This document shows positions 50,983 to 60,967 of a DNA stretch of 64,000 nucleotides, piece by piece. The stretch covers positions 1-64,000 of the forward strand of contig CAYQZV010000003.1 in NCBI GenBank assembly GCA_964422145.1, read 5' to 3'. The stretch's first letter is position 1; every line of letters begins with the position of its first letter. The notes below the pieces were generated by a model. The model worked only from the letters and a program-made list of their open reading frames with translations, searched no databases and had not been told where the DNA came from. Source of the stretch: JACNKV01 sp964422145 (GTDB lineage: Bacteria > Fidelibacterota > Marinisomatia > Marinisomatales > JACNKV01). Both the position numbers and the translations under genes were made by a program.

Positions 50983-52170
50983 CTACTCCGTTACCGCGAT
51001 TGTATTTCCCTCTGAATCTGTTTTGATGAGCAAAACATCGTATGAACCGCTTTCATTGGGTAAGATACTACCAGCAATGATATATCCTCCATCATCAGTT
51101 TCTTGGACTGAATATCCTATCTTCGAATCTGCTCCTCCATAATTATGACTCCACTCTTCATTTCCATTACTATCTGTTTTAATTAGCAATAATTCAACAT
51201 GACGATCTTCTGCTATTCTTTCAAAACCGGTAATAATATATCCACTATCTAAAGTTTGTTGTACAGACCGCCCTTCTACGTCTGAATCACCTCCGAATTC
51301 TTTATTCCACTCCTCTTGCCCAAAAGTATTCGTTTTAATTAACCATACATTGGCGTTACCACTTCTATTTGAAAAAGTACAACCAATAATTACATATCCG
51401 CCGTCAAAAGTCTCTTGCACAGAATATCCTTCATCAATGGATGTTCCTCCAAATGTCTGATTCCATTCCTCTTCTCCATTTTCATCTGTCTTAATTAACC
51501 AAACATCTCTTACACCATTTCCATAAGACTGTGTATACCCAGTTATAATATATCCGCCGTCTGTAGTTTGTTGGACTGATTTACCCCAATCAGAAGAAGT
51601 TCCACCGAAGACTTGATTCCATTCCTCATCTCCATTTTCATTTGTTTTGATTAACCAAATATCTAAAAGACCATTCCCGAAAGATGACGTACTTCCTGTA
51701 ATGACATATCCACCGTCATTGGTCTGTTGAACACAATTTCCAACATCATCAGAATCACCACTAAATGTTCGATTCCATTCTTCATTTCCATTACTATCTG
51801 TTTTGATTGACAAAACATCATAAGGACCGTATTCTAATCCTGTAAATCCAGTAATAATATATCCTCCATCTACAGTTTGTTGGACAGAACTTCCCGCAAG
51901 GCCACCTAATGTTCTATTCCATTCTTCAACCCCGCTATCATCCGTTTTGATTAACCATACATTATCTACACCATCTCCGAAAGAATACGTACTTCCTATA
52001 ATGATATATCCACCTTCTGTAGTTTGTTGAACTGAATATCCCATATCTGATGAGTTCCCACCAAATGTTTTAACAAATATTGTACATGGCTCAATTTCAG
52101 AGGGACTGGGGCATGCGATGAGAGAAAATAAAACAATAGTAATTAAAATATTTTGGATTTTGTTATTCAT
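50983..52170 (-). CDS. repeat-containing lipoprotein, probable beta-propeller
   Basis: 395 residues. The N-terminus has a lipobox-like LIACPS. The rest is about seven repeats of roughly 50 residues with the pattern W(L)IKTDxxGxEEWNxxFGG..D.G.SVQQT.DGGYIITGxT. The repeats lie end to end and suggest a closed propeller on the cell surface. The ligand is unknown. Two further small lipoproteins are encoded just upstream (13 and 26 bases apart). Confidence 0.8.
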   Translation of the reverse strand: MNNKIQNILITIVLFSLIACPSPSEIEPCTIFVKTFGGNSSDMGYSVQQTTEGGYIIIGSTYSFGDGVDNVWLIKTDDSGVEEWNRTLGGLAGSSVQQTVDGGYIITGFTGLEYGPYDVLSIKTDSNGNEEWNRTFSGDSDDVGNCVQQTNDGGYVITGSTSSFGNGLLDIWLIKTNENGDEEWNQVFGGTSSDWGKSVQQTTDGGYIITGYTQSYGNGVRDVWLIKTDENGEEEWNQTFGGTSIDEGYSVQETFDGGYVIIGCTFSNRSGNANVWLIKTNTFGQEEWNKEFGGDSDVEGRSVQQTLDSGYIITGFERIAEDRHVELLLIKTDSNGNEEWSHNYGGADSKIGYSVQETDDGGYIIAGSILPNESGSYDVLLIKTDSEGNTIAVTE

Positions 52171-52183
52171 ATTATATTCCTTT

Positions 52184-52624
52184 TTAATTTTTCTCCATTC
52201 GAAAGTAAAACTGATGCTGATCGGTGTCAGATCGTGAATATTCGCTTGATAATATCAGAGTATCTCCCTCTAAATCAAAGCTGTATACACCGTGAATATT
52301 CGCTATCCAAGAGCCTCCCTGGCATGCTGCTTCAGTACAGACTAACCCAATATCAATTCTGTTATTGTCCAGCATTGTGAAATTTCCGGCACAATCGTTA
52401 CAGGCATCCTTTGCACTGATGGAATCATAATTAAAGAACATGAGCCAATAATCTTCGTTTTCTTCCGGATAAATCATAAAAGGCCCCTCTATTGAATCAC
52501 TAAACTTATAGAGATTCCATTCTGTATCGAATAAATCTGTGGTTTGTATTTGAGTTTCTTTGTCATCGCATGACATTAAGATTATTGAAACCAGTAACCC
52601 TAATAAAGGTATAGTTTTATTCAA
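52184..52624 (-). CDS. META-like lipoprotein
   Basis: 146 residues with a lipobox (IILMSC) so it should be lipid-anchored. The mature part resembles META/lipocalin-like domains: EWNLYKF, WLMFFNYDSISAKDACNDCAGNFT with a CNxCxG motif, a Cys pair later, and a beta-rich end GDTLILSSEYS. It is related to the adjacent 52651-53085 product. Confidence 0.75.
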   Translation of the reverse strand: MNKTIPLLGLLVSIILMSCDDKETQIQTTDLFDTEWNLYKFSDSIEGPFMIYPEENEDYWLMFFNYDSISAKDACNDCAGNFTMLDNNRIDIGLVCTEAACQGGSWIANIHGVYSFDLEGDTLILSSEYSRSDTDQHQFYFRMEKN

Positions 52625-52650
52625 AATTGTTACCCTATTTCTAGTGTTTT

Positions 52651-53085
52651 CTATTCGGTACGAAAATAATATTTTTCTTGCCCCGAATTTGCATGATTTT
52701 GTGTTAAAACCAATAAAGAATCACCGTTAAGTTCATAGACAAAAGTACCGTTAATACCTCCTAACCAATCAGACCCTTCACATACAGCATCTGAGCAAAC
52801 AGTTTCAAATATGCTTATCACTTCATTTTCAAGTAATTCGAAGGTCCCACTGCAACCATTGCACGCATTCTGTGAAGCAGTAGTATTATCATCATTGAAT
52901 ATGATCCAATAGTCTTCATTTTCTTCAATAATAAATTCTAATGGATCAACAGCAGGATTTTCGTATTTATAAAGGACCCACTTAATCTCAAATAGCCCAG
53001 GTGTTTCAGTTTGTGTATCCTTATCGTTATAAGACATAATAATGATCAATATCATTAAACCTAGAATAGTTATGAATTTCTTCAT
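52651..53085 (-). CDS. META-like protein lacking the lipobox Cys
   Basis: 144 residues, paralogous to the 52184-52624 product: the same KWVLYKYEN, YWIIFNDDNTTASQNACNGCSGTFE and beta-rich end pattern. In the signal, IIMSYNDKD has Tyr (TAT) where the sister protein has the lipidated Cys (MSCDDKE). It is therefore likely to be periplasmic or membrane-held by its helix rather than lipidated. Confidence 0.72.
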   Translation of the reverse strand: MKKFITILGLMILIIIMSYNDKDTQTETPGLFEIKWVLYKYENPAVDPLEFIIEENEDYWIIFNDDNTTASQNACNGCSGTFELLENEVISIFETVCSDAVCEGSDWLGGINGTFVYELNGDSLLVLTQNHANSGQEKYYFRTE

Positions 53086-53190
53086 AGCTGACTCCCCTCG
53101 TTGTTTATTTAATTAGAAATAAATTATATCTTAACAAAGTTTAAGACTTGTTGAAATAATATACAAGCCGATATTGTTGAACCTGCATAA

Positions 53191-53219
53191 TACAAAAAAC
53201 CCCTGAAAATCAGGGGTTT
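53191..53219 (-). terminator. terminator of the tRNA-Cys/tRNA-Leu unit
   Basis: Perfect 10-bp stem AAACCCCTGA / TCAGGGGTTT with a 3-base loop; on the minus strand a run of T follows. It lies ten bases after tRNA-Leu. Confidence 0.88.
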
Positions 53220-53228
53220 ATCGGAATG

Positions 53229-53313
53229 TACCCGGGGCCGGACTCGAACCGGCACGAGGTTATCCCTCGAGGGATTTTAAGTCCCTTGTGTCTACCAATT
53301 TCACCACCCGGGC
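53229..53313 (-). tRNA. tRNA-Leu (TAA)
   Basis: 85 bases. Acceptor GCCCGGG/CCCGGGT, anticodon loop CTTAAAA (anticodon TAA), a long variable arm, T arm GCCGG/CCGGC with TTCGAGT, discriminator A. CCA is not encoded. Confidence 0.95.
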
Positions 53314-53338
53314 ATCATAGCGTTAAATAACAATTCAG

Positions 53339-53412
53339 AGGCGTTGACCGGATTCGAACCGGTGAATAACGATTTTGCAGACCGTCCCCTTAGACCGCTT
53401 GGGTACAACGCC
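53339..53412 (-). tRNA. tRNA-Cys (GCA)
   Basis: 74 bases. Acceptor GGCGTTG/CAACGCC, anticodon GCA, T arm with TTCGAAT, discriminator T as usual for tRNA-Cys. CCA is not encoded. It is 25 bases ahead of tRNA-Leu and probably co-transcribed. Confidence 0.95.
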
Positions 53413-53453
53413 AATAATAAAATCACTCTACGGTTAAATAACGTGAACATCGT

Positions 53454-53482
53454 TTAAAATGCCGGGAAATTTACGTCAAAAA
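53454..53482 (-). promoter_or_regulatory. possible promoter of the tRNA-Cys/Leu unit
   Basis: On the minus strand TTGACG, 17 bases, TAAACG. The -35 is good; the -10 is poor. It lies about 40 to 70 bases ahead of tRNA-Cys. No gene is seen in the rest of 53413-53531. Confidence 0.35.
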
Positions 53483-53531
53483 CTATATCATCACAATTAG
53501 TCAAAATAAATTTTATTCCGTAATTTTCACC

Positions 53532-53759
53532 ATGGATATTCCCCATTTAAATATCTATCAGCGTTTGCGCGACTTTCACGTCCCTGCTGCTGTTTTGGAT
53601 GAACTCTTTTCTAACGAAGATGATCTAAAACTGCTGATCGACGCATGGAACGGTTTAGCTGAAGAAAATATGAACGGAGATGAAATTGCCGAAGAAATCG
53701 CCGCAACGATTTTCCGTGACCTGAATATCTCTCCCGAAGAGTTTTCAGACGAGTATTAA
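53532..53759 (+). CDS. small acidic protein of unknown function
   Basis: 75 residues, mainly helical and strongly acidic (LFSNEDDLKLLIDAW; NMNGDEIAEEIAATIFRDL; EEFSDEY). No family recognised. It is convergent with the M3 peptidase gene with 10 bases between their stops. The even spread of charged residues and clean frame support a real gene, though it is short. Confidence 0.5.
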   Translation: MDIPHLNIYQRLRDFHVPAAVLDELFSNEDDLKLLIDAWNGLAEENMNGDEIAEEIAATIFRDLNISPEEFSDEY

Positions 53760-53769
53760 CTCTGCCGTC

Positions 53770-55464
53770 CTATAAGGATTCAACGTCGATTGAATCCAGC
53801 CACTCCTCGATTTTACTTGTAATATCCTTCAAAACACCGCCTTCAAATGGTGACATCAAATTAGCTAATGTGATCAATCCGGTAAACGGTAAACTTCCGC
53901 CTGCTCCGCAAAGCGTCAGATAATCTGCCCAAGCACCGTCTTTATTTTCTTCGTATTTCATCCAGAACTGAAATGCGCAGATCTGAGCCAGCGTATAATC
54001 GATGTAATAGAACGGCATTTGATAGATATGCAGTTGTCCCTGCCATAATCCGCCGGCATTCAAAAAATCGATGTCATCATAATTCTTATTGGGGAGATAG
54101 ATCGTTTCCAACTCTGCCCATTTTCCTTTGCGCTCACTTGGCGTTGCCTTAGGATTTTCATACACCCAATGCTGAAAGTGATCCACACAAGCACCGTACG
54201 GTAAAAACTTTACTGCATCCATCATATGCATATATTTGAATCGGTCGGTTTCTTCTTTAAAGAATCGATCCATCCATGGCCACGTGATGAACTCCATACT
54301 CATCGAGTGAATCTCAGCGGATTCCATCGATGGCCAGAGATACTCAAGCAACGGCTGTTTACGGCTCAAATAACTTTGAAACGCATGTCCGGCTTCATGA
54401 GTGAGAACGGTCACATCGTGGGATGTTCCGTTAAAATTGGCAAAAATATACGGGCGTTCATAATCCGGGAAACCGGTACAAAAACCACCCCCAGCTTTCC
54501 CGTTTCGGTTGACCAAATCCATCAGATCTTCATTGATCATCATATCAAAAAACTCTCCGGTCTCCGGTGATAGTTCATGATACATCTTTTGCGCGGCTTT
54601 AATCAGTTCATCCGGGGTTCCCTTAGGTTTTGGATTCCCTTCGATAAAATTGATCCCGTCATAGATGTAGAGTGTGTCCAGCCCCAATACTTTTTTACGA
54701 AGGTCAAGGAGTTTACCAACTAACGGAACAACATGATCCACAATTCCCTGCCGGTATTTGGCGATATCAGTTGCATCGTAATCGCTCCGCCCCATTTTCA
54801 TATAACCAAGCGGAACATAATTATTATATCCGAGTTCGATCGCCATTTGATGACGGAGTTTCACTAACTTATCGTACAGATCATCGAGTTTATCAGCATG
54901 CTCTTCATAAAATGAAAATCGAGCTTCGTAAGATGCTTTTCTTATACTCCGGTCGGCATCTGTGTGAAACGGGGCTAATCCGGATAAATTATACGTTTTT
55001 CCCTGAAACTCAATTTTAGCACCTGCCAACAGAATAGTGTACTCGTTCTTTAATTTCGTTATTTCGAGTAAGATATCTTTGATTTTCGGGTCAAATGATT
55101 TGAGTTCCATCTCTTTGAGAACAAAGTACTGTTTACCCCATTTTTTTTCAAGATCTTCTCTAAATTTGGAAGCCAGAACTACTTTTGAAAACATTGTACT
55201 CAATTCGGCGATTGATGGTCCGATATTGTCATAAAATTCGTTTTCCGCTTTATATGCTTCATTCTCAGTATCCCGGGAAAAGTTTAATTGTGCGATGGCT
55301 CTATAAGTAGATACATTTGAAAATATATCATTTACTTTACGGATAACGTCATGTTGCACATCAACCGTCTCAGCATCTTGAAAGGTTTGAATCAACACAT
55401 CAACCTCGGATGAGAGTGTCTCTACATCAACACGTTTATATTCATATTCACTGTACTTTTTCAT
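53770..55464 (-). CDS. M3-family oligoendopeptidase (PepF-like)
   Basis: 564 residues, all-helical thimet-oligopeptidase fold. The zinc motif HEAGH (356-360) and the downstream Glu-bearing helix (ESAEIHSMSMEFITWPW) are intact. No signal peptide, so it is cytoplasmic. It cuts peptides of about 5 to 15 residues, fitting the Opp uptake system encoded upstream. It lies 17 bases after the M16 gene. Confidence 0.93.
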   Translation of the reverse strand: MKKYSEYEYKRVDVETLSSEVDVLIQTFQDAETVDVQHDVIRKVNDIFSNVSTYRAIAQLNFSRDTENEAYKAENEFYDNIGPSIAELSTMFSKVVLASKFREDLEKKWGKQYFVLKEMELKSFDPKIKDILLEITKLKNEYTILLAGAKIEFQGKTYNLSGLAPFHTDADRSIRKASYEARFSFYEEHADKLDDLYDKLVKLRHQMAIELGYNNYVPLGYMKMGRSDYDATDIAKYRQGIVDHVVPLVGKLLDLRKKVLGLDTLYIYDGINFIEGNPKPKGTPDELIKAAQKMYHELSPETGEFFDMMINEDLMDLVNRNGKAGGGFCTGFPDYERPYIFANFNGTSHDVTVLTHEAGHAFQSYLSRKQPLLEYLWPSMESAEIHSMSMEFITWPWMDRFFKEETDRFKYMHMMDAVKFLPYGACVDHFQHWVYENPKATPSERKGKWAELETIYLPNKNYDDIDFLNAGGLWQGQLHIYQMPFYYIDYTLAQICAFQFWMKYEENKDGAWADYLTLCGAGGSLPFTGLITLANLMSPFEGGVLKDITSKIEEWLDSIDVESL

Positions 55465-55481
55465 GTTTGTCTCCTCTATTT

Positions 55482-58400
55482 TTACTCAAATACCTGGATG
55501 AGTTCATCAAACAGACTTTCATCTGTTTTAATCCGTTTTTCATTCCCAAGGACGCAATAACGGTTTTCTTTCATCACTGTTCCGATCATCTGAGCAATTT
55601 CACGGATATGTTCCGGTTTTGTGTTTAATACTTCGTTTCGGGTTTTCTGGATATCGTCATACGTTAACCCGATGATATACCGTGTTGCAGCCAGATTTCC
55701 TTTTGCACTGGGTGTCAGCGGAGTGTCCATCTTTGCAACCGTACCGATGATGTATTTTGTCATTTCTTTTTCATCGGATTTAAATGATTCAAAATAATCA
55801 GCTACTTGATCAAAGGCATCCAGAGATTCCTGCAAGTTCGGATCACGGTAAGTTCCGAAAAAGACATTTCCGTTACGGCTGATGGCTGAAAATGCCCCGT
55901 AAGCACCGCCCTGCACGCGGATACGGTTCCAAAGGTAGTCTAATCGTGCAACGCTCGAAAACACAGCCATCATCCCTGTATACTCAGCACCGGATTGTCT
56001 AAAATTATATCCTTTCGAAACATATTGAATATTCGCCGGTGTTAACAGCCCTTCATTTATATCTGACAAATCGAAGTGATAAATATGTTTCATCTGCGGT
56101 TCGTCGTTTATGATTGGGATGAATTGTTTAAAATCGTCTATAAACTCATCATAGTGTTCTTTGGACTGTGTGATACTAACAATCAGATTATCTATGTGAA
56201 ATACTTTCTCGTAGATATCCTTGAGTTTTAGAATGAGATTGTCGATGCGTTCATCGAAATTCTTTTCGATATCTGAAATGAATTGATAGAATGCAAGTCC
56301 ACTGGTTTGCTCATTGTACATCCCTGATTGCGAAAAATACGAGAATAATCTGGACATCGTCACCGTATGTCCGGCTTGTGCAATGGACATCTCTTGACGT
56401 GATTTGGATTCCATGATCAATTCACGAATTTTATCCTTATCATCAAATATCGTATTTTGGATCATTTCACCCATCAATTCGAGCATCTTTGAGAATTTAG
56501 ATCGAGTTGATTTTCCTTTGACGATCAGCTTTGGATAATAGACAGAGTCATCATCATGTTTTGTCAGGTTAGAAACAGCGAAACCGATTCCGCCGGTATG
56601 GATATTGATTTCATTTGACAGATCCGAATACGAATAGTTTTTGGTATTCACTTCCCCGAGTAAAAGCGTCAGTAAAGGTAAATACTGGATATCACTTTGC
56701 GGAATAACGGTCGTGTCAAAGAACAACTTAAAGTATGACAGCCCGCTTGTGTGAATATCGTGGCTCAGAACTTTGATCCCGTTTTCTATTTTCTCTTCAA
56801 TCGGGATAACATCAGCTTCTTGTTTCAAATCAGATAGTTCGAGTGACGGTAGCATATCCAGCACTTCCTGAGAATCCGGCGTGGCTTGCAGACGTTTTAA
56901 CTTTTCTGTATTATTAACGATAGCTTGCAGTTCATCTTCAGACAACGACTTTTTGAATTGGGCTAATGATTCTCTCTCACGCTTTGCATTTTCTTCAGCT
57001 AAATTTTGTTTTGGAGACAGAATCAATTGATTCTTGTGTAAATTATCCAGGAAATATTTTTGGATCAATTGTTCAAAATAATCCGTCGTCAGAGCTGTCT
57101 TGATATTGGTTAAAGCTTCCTCGTATTCTAATGCTTTGATCGGTTGATCATTATAATTCCAATATCCCATTACTTTCATGAAATAAACGAGCCCTTTTGG
57201 GTACGTTCCAAAATCAGCTTCTCGCAAATCAAATTCAGTGGAATTAATAGCTGCTTCGATCAGTTTCTTATCCAAACCATTGTTTACAATCGATTTTAAT
57301 GTATCATTGACAAGTGTTTGAAATGCATCCATCCGTAAAAGCTCTGAATTCTTGATCACGATACTGTATAACGGCTGCTGCAATTGGGTGTTGTAACTGC
57401 CAAAGACATCCTTGCCTAAACGGGATTCATTCAACGCATTTCTCAACGGCGCTGCTGATGATTCCATGAGGATATAATCCAGCATGGTGAATGCCAACCC
57501 AAGTTCAAGATCTTCTGCTGTTCCGATAACGTAATTTAAGCTGAGATACGTTTTTTCATCTGTGTTTTCTTCTGCAGAAACCGGATAATGCAATTCAAGT
57601 CTGTCTTTTTGATCATAACTTGATACTAACGGAACGTCAGATTCAATCTTTTCGGGACGGTATTCCTGTAGATATTTTTCGTGAAGGAATTTCAGTCTGT
57701 CTTCATAATTTCCATCGCCGTAGATCAAAATCTTTGAGTTTGACGGATGATAATATCTTTGATGAAAATCGATAAATTCTTTGTAGGATAATTTCGTGAT
57801 TTGGTCTGGATCTCCGCCTGATTCGTGTCCGTAAATATGATCAGGGAAAAGAGAATGCTGAATCGATCTGAACAAGACTTGCTCGGGAGATGAAAATGCT
57901 CCTTTCATCTCATTATAGACAACACCTTTGTAAATGATATCATCGTTTTTATCATCCAATTCGTGGTGCCATCCCTCCTGCATCAGAATTTCAGGGTGGT
58001 CATAAATTCTTGGGTAAAGAACTGCATCAAGATAAACGTCCATCAAGTTCACAAAATCTTTCTCGTTCGTGCTTGCCACCGGGTACACGGTTTTATCTGA
58101 GAAAGTCATCGCATTCAAAAATGTATTCATTGATCCTTTTAAGAGTTCAATGAATGGTTCTTTACTTGAAAATTTGCGTGACCCACATAACACAGAATGT
58201 TCTAGAATATGCGGAATTCCTTTACTGTCAGAGGGTGGAGTTCTGAACGAGATCGTAAATACTTTATTGTCATCATCATTTTCTAAGTGAAGCAGTTCTG
58301 CTCCGGATTCATGTTGAAATACGCGTGCAGTAGAATTGACTTCCTCGACGTATTTCTGTTCTAATAATGTGAAACCGTATTTTTTTTCGTTAATATTCAT
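55482..58400 (-). CDS. M16C-family zinc metalloprotease (PreP-like)
   Basis: 972 residues in four repeated units. The inverted zinc motif HILEH (64-68) and the later Glu (near YNEMKGAFSSPE) are intact; the rest carries the M16C-associated region. No signal peptide is seen. Such closing-chamber enzymes degrade peptides and short unfolded chains. It sits between the Opp transporter and the M3 peptidase, consistent with stepwise use of imported peptides. Confidence 0.92.
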   Translation of the reverse strand: MNINEKKYGFTLLEQKYVEEVNSTARVFQHESGAELLHLENDDDNKVFTISFRTPPSDSKGIPHILEHSVLCGSRKFSSKEPFIELLKGSMNTFLNAMTFSDKTVYPVASTNEKDFVNLMDVYLDAVLYPRIYDHPEILMQEGWHHELDDKNDDIIYKGVVYNEMKGAFSSPEQVLFRSIQHSLFPDHIYGHESGGDPDQITKLSYKEFIDFHQRYYHPSNSKILIYGDGNYEDRLKFLHEKYLQEYRPEKIESDVPLVSSYDQKDRLELHYPVSAEENTDEKTYLSLNYVIGTAEDLELGLAFTMLDYILMESSAAPLRNALNESRLGKDVFGSYNTQLQQPLYSIVIKNSELLRMDAFQTLVNDTLKSIVNNGLDKKLIEAAINSTEFDLREADFGTYPKGLVYFMKVMGYWNYNDQPIKALEYEEALTNIKTALTTDYFEQLIQKYFLDNLHKNQLILSPKQNLAEENAKRERESLAQFKKSLSEDELQAIVNNTEKLKRLQATPDSQEVLDMLPSLELSDLKQEADVIPIEEKIENGIKVLSHDIHTSGLSYFKLFFDTTVIPQSDIQYLPLLTLLLGEVNTKNYSYSDLSNEINIHTGGIGFAVSNLTKHDDDSVYYPKLIVKGKSTRSKFSKMLELMGEMIQNTIFDDKDKIRELIMESKSRQEMSIAQAGHTVTMSRLFSYFSQSGMYNEQTSGLAFYQFISDIEKNFDERIDNLILKLKDIYEKVFHIDNLIVSITQSKEHYDEFIDDFKQFIPIINDEPQMKHIYHFDLSDINEGLLTPANIQYVSKGYNFRQSGAEYTGMMAVFSSVARLDYLWNRIRVQGGAYGAFSAISRNGNVFFGTYRDPNLQESLDAFDQVADYFESFKSDEKEMTKYIIGTVAKMDTPLTPSAKGNLAATRYIIGLTYDDIQKTRNEVLNTKPEHIREIAQMIGTVMKENRYCVLGNEKRIKTDESLFDELIQVFE

Positions 58401-58464
58401 ATCGTGAACCTTTTGTTCTCAAAATAATAGTGCAGGACATGAAGTCCTTTGAAAAATATTGATG

Positions 58465-59478
58465 TTATTTGGATTCTTTTACAACCGGACAAGCGACCCA
58501 ATGATCTTTTGAATGTTCTTCAAAAGTCGGGATAGCTTCTGCACAGGATGGCTTAGCTATCGGACATCGCGTTCTAAATCCGCAGCCAGACGGTTTTGCC
58601 ATAGGCGAAGGAATATCACCTTTTAGAATAATCCGTTCCTTTCCTTTTTTATGAGGATCAGGAAGAGGAACTGCAGACAGCAAAGCTTGGCTATAGGGGT
58701 GTCTCGGATTATGGTAGACATCTTCAGAACTACCAAATTCCACTACATTACCAAGATACATTACAATAATTTTATCTGAAATATGTTCAACGACAGAGAG
58801 GTCGTGAGCGATAAAAAGATAAGACAAATCAAATTCATCCTGTAAATCCATCATCAGGTTAATTACCTGTGCCTGAATCGAAACATCTAATGCAGAGACT
58901 GGTTCATCACAAATGATCAGATCTGGATTCGTTGCGATTGCACGGGCAATACCAATTCGCTGACGCTGTCCCCCGGAAAATTCATGAGGGAAACGTCGAG
59001 CTTGTTCAGGATTTAATCCTACTTTTTCCAACAGCCATGCGACACGATCCTGCATTTCTGAATTGGACATATTCTTATGAATCTGCAATGGTTCGCTGAT
59101 AATCTGAGCTACAGTCATACGTGGATTTAATGAAGCATATGGATCTTGGAAAATCATCTGCACTTTATCTCGATATTTTTGTAAGCTTTTTGGTTGCGCA
59201 GCAGCAAAATCAACGATACCTTCATCAAAATGGTAATTGATATGTCCCTGAATATTTACATCGGGAGCAATGTGTTTAAGGATGGAGATCATAGCACGCC
59301 CAACTGTAGTTTTACCGCAACCGGACTCTCCTACGATCCCGATGGTTTGTTTATGATCAATACTAAAACTGACACCATCTACTGCCTTAACTGTGGCAAC
59401 CTGGCGTGATAAAATACCGCCGAAAACCGGAAAATATACTTTCAGGTTTTCTACATCAACTAATCTTTTTTTACTCAT
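58465..59478 (-). CDS. oppF: oligopeptide ABC transporter ATPase OppF-like
   Basis: 337 residues. Walker A GESGCGKTT, signature FSGGQRQR, Walker B LIICDEP and the C-terminal oligopeptide/dipeptide extension with a four-Cys-type site (GCGFRTRCPIAKPSC). I start at ATG 59478, overlapping the oppD stop by 8 bases (ATGAGTAA); longer starts at 59508 and 59484 run further into oppD. It pairs with the unusual OppD to drive peptide import. Confidence 0.93.
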   Translation of the reverse strand: MSKKRLVDVENLKVYFPVFGGILSRQVATVKAVDGVSFSIDHKQTIGIVGESGCGKTTVGRAMISILKHIAPDVNIQGHINYHFDEGIVDFAAAQPKSLQKYRDKVQMIFQDPYASLNPRMTVAQIISEPLQIHKNMSNSEMQDRVAWLLEKVGLNPEQARRFPHEFSGGQRQRIGIARAIATNPDLIICDEPVSALDVSIQAQVINLMMDLQDEFDLSYLFIAHDLSVVEHISDKIIVMYLGNVVEFGSSEDVYHNPRHPYSQALLSAVPLPDPHKKGKERIILKGDIPSPMAKPSGCGFRTRCPIAKPSCAEAIPTFEEHSKDHWVACPVVKESK

Positions 59479-60967
59479 TGTCATTTTCTTTCTCTGTCTT
59501 GACAACATGGCAACGGACGAAATGTTCAGGAGCGACTTCTACGAGCGGTGGTTCTACCGTATCACATTTATCCAGTTTTACATCACACCGTGTACAAAAT
59601 TTACACCCGACAGGAAGGTCAAGAATGCTCGGTACCATTCCTCTGATTGTACCCAGACGGTCCATTTTCTTTTCAATATCCGGACGAGGAATAGATTGGA
59701 GTAATCCTTTTGTGTATGGATGCATCGGTTTGTCAAATAACTCATTCACTTCAGCAACTTCTTGTATGATACCGCCATACATAACGATAACGCGCTCACA
59801 TGTTTCTGCAATAACAGCTAAATCATGTGTAATAAGAACGACTGCTGCATCTGTACGTTTCTCCTTTAGTTCTAACATCAGGTCTAATATCTGTGCTTGA
59901 ATGGTAACATCTAAAGCCGTAGTTGGTTCGTCAGCAATTAATAACGATGGATTTCGTGCCAAGGACATTGCAATCATCGCTCGCTGACGCATCCCACCTG
60001 AGAATTGATGCGGGTAGTCATTTAATCGACGGCGTCCATCAGGGATACCAACCATTTCCAATAACTTTGCACCTTCTTCTTGAAGACGATCGTATTCAGC
60101 ATGGTATTCATCACTAATAAGTTTATTGAACAGAATGAGGAGATAAACCCAACCTGTTGGAAATAATCCACCTGCCAACAACGATTTAATAACCGGTACT
60201 AATTGGAACGTCCATCCCTGCGTTATCTGTGAAATAAGCATAATAACGACAGCAAAACCAACTGATGTTTTGATACGCTGCGGCATTGATAATTCCTTCA
60301 AATTCCGCACGGTACTGATAATCCCGTCTTTTAGATATTCTTTGAATGATTTTGGATACAGAGCTTCAACCATCTGCATTCCAACAGTAAAGACAGGATT
60401 CAAGGATGTCATCGGCTCTTGAAAAATCATTGCAATTTCTTTACCGCGTAATTCACGCATCCTCTTAAACATATTCTCTCGAAATGCGGTCATAGCTTTT
60501 TTACGCGGGGATGTGAAAAATAGTTGAGATGTGATAATCCCATTTAAAATCAAAGAGGTAAAGAATAATAATACACCAGGTATTTGTAAAGAGATATGCA
60601 GGATCAACCACAACATAAAAAATGCCGAAGCAGTCGCTAAACGGAAATTGCTCCTAAGATTATTGAAGAATCGGTATTTTGGAACATCTTTTACTTTCTG
60701 CAAATCCTTCCCGTCAAAGATTTTTTCGCCTTTGAAATATATTTCTCCATCATTGACTTCACCGGGAGGATTAGGAATTAACTGAATCAACGATAAAACT
60801 GAAACGGACTTTCCGGAACCAGACTCACCAACGATACCAAGAGTTTCACCTTCGTAAATATCGAAATCGATTCCATCAACAGCTTTAGCCCAACTATTTC
60901 CTACTTTGAAATGAGTCTTTAAACCTTTGATTTCAAGCAGTTTTTTTCTGGTAGAATTTTTGCTCAT
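59471..60967 (-). CDS. oppD: OppD-like ABC ATPase with membrane-like insertions
   Basis: 498 residues; a normal OppD is about 330. All ATPase motifs are present: Walker A GESGSGKS (47-54), Q-loop Gln183, signature FSGGMRQR (322-329), Walker B LLIADEPT (342-349), switch His381, and the C-terminal Cys site (GCKFCTRCDVKLDKC). Two long inserts interrupt the nucleotide-binding domain: about 96-172, with hydrophobic stretches (112-128, 131-150), and about 206-292, with hydrophobic stretches (236-250, 262-282). They lie before the Q-loop and before the signature. It overlaps oppC and oppF. Confidence 0.9.
   Translation of the reverse strand: MSKNSTRKKLLEIKGLKTHFKVGNSWAKAVDGIDFDIYEGETLGIVGESGSGKSVSVLSLIQLIPNPPGEVNDGEIYFKGEKIFDGKDLQKVKDVPKYRFFNNLRSNFRLATASAFFMLWLILHISLQIPGVLLFFTSLILNGIITSQLFFTSPRKKAMTAFRENMFKRMRELRGKEIAMIFQEPMTSLNPVFTVGMQMVEALYPKSFKEYLKDGIISTVRNLKELSMPQRIKTSVGFAVVIMLISQITQGWTFQLVPVIKSLLAGGLFPTGWVYLLILFNKLISDEYHAEYDRLQEEGAKLLEMVGIPDGRRRLNDYPHQFSGGMRQRAMIAMSLARNPSLLIADEPTTALDVTIQAQILDLMLELKEKRTDAAVVLITHDLAVIAETCERVIVMYGGIIQEVAEVNELFDKPMHPYTKGLLQSIPRPDIEKKMDRLGTIRGMVPSILDLPVGCKFCTRCDVKLDKCDTVEPPLVEVAPEHFVRCHVVKTEKENDNE

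Noticed and set aside
50983..52170. Possible DNA repeat array
   Set aside because: The periodicity is at protein level (propeller repeats); the spacing and sequence vary and there are no CRISPR-like identical repeats or spacers.
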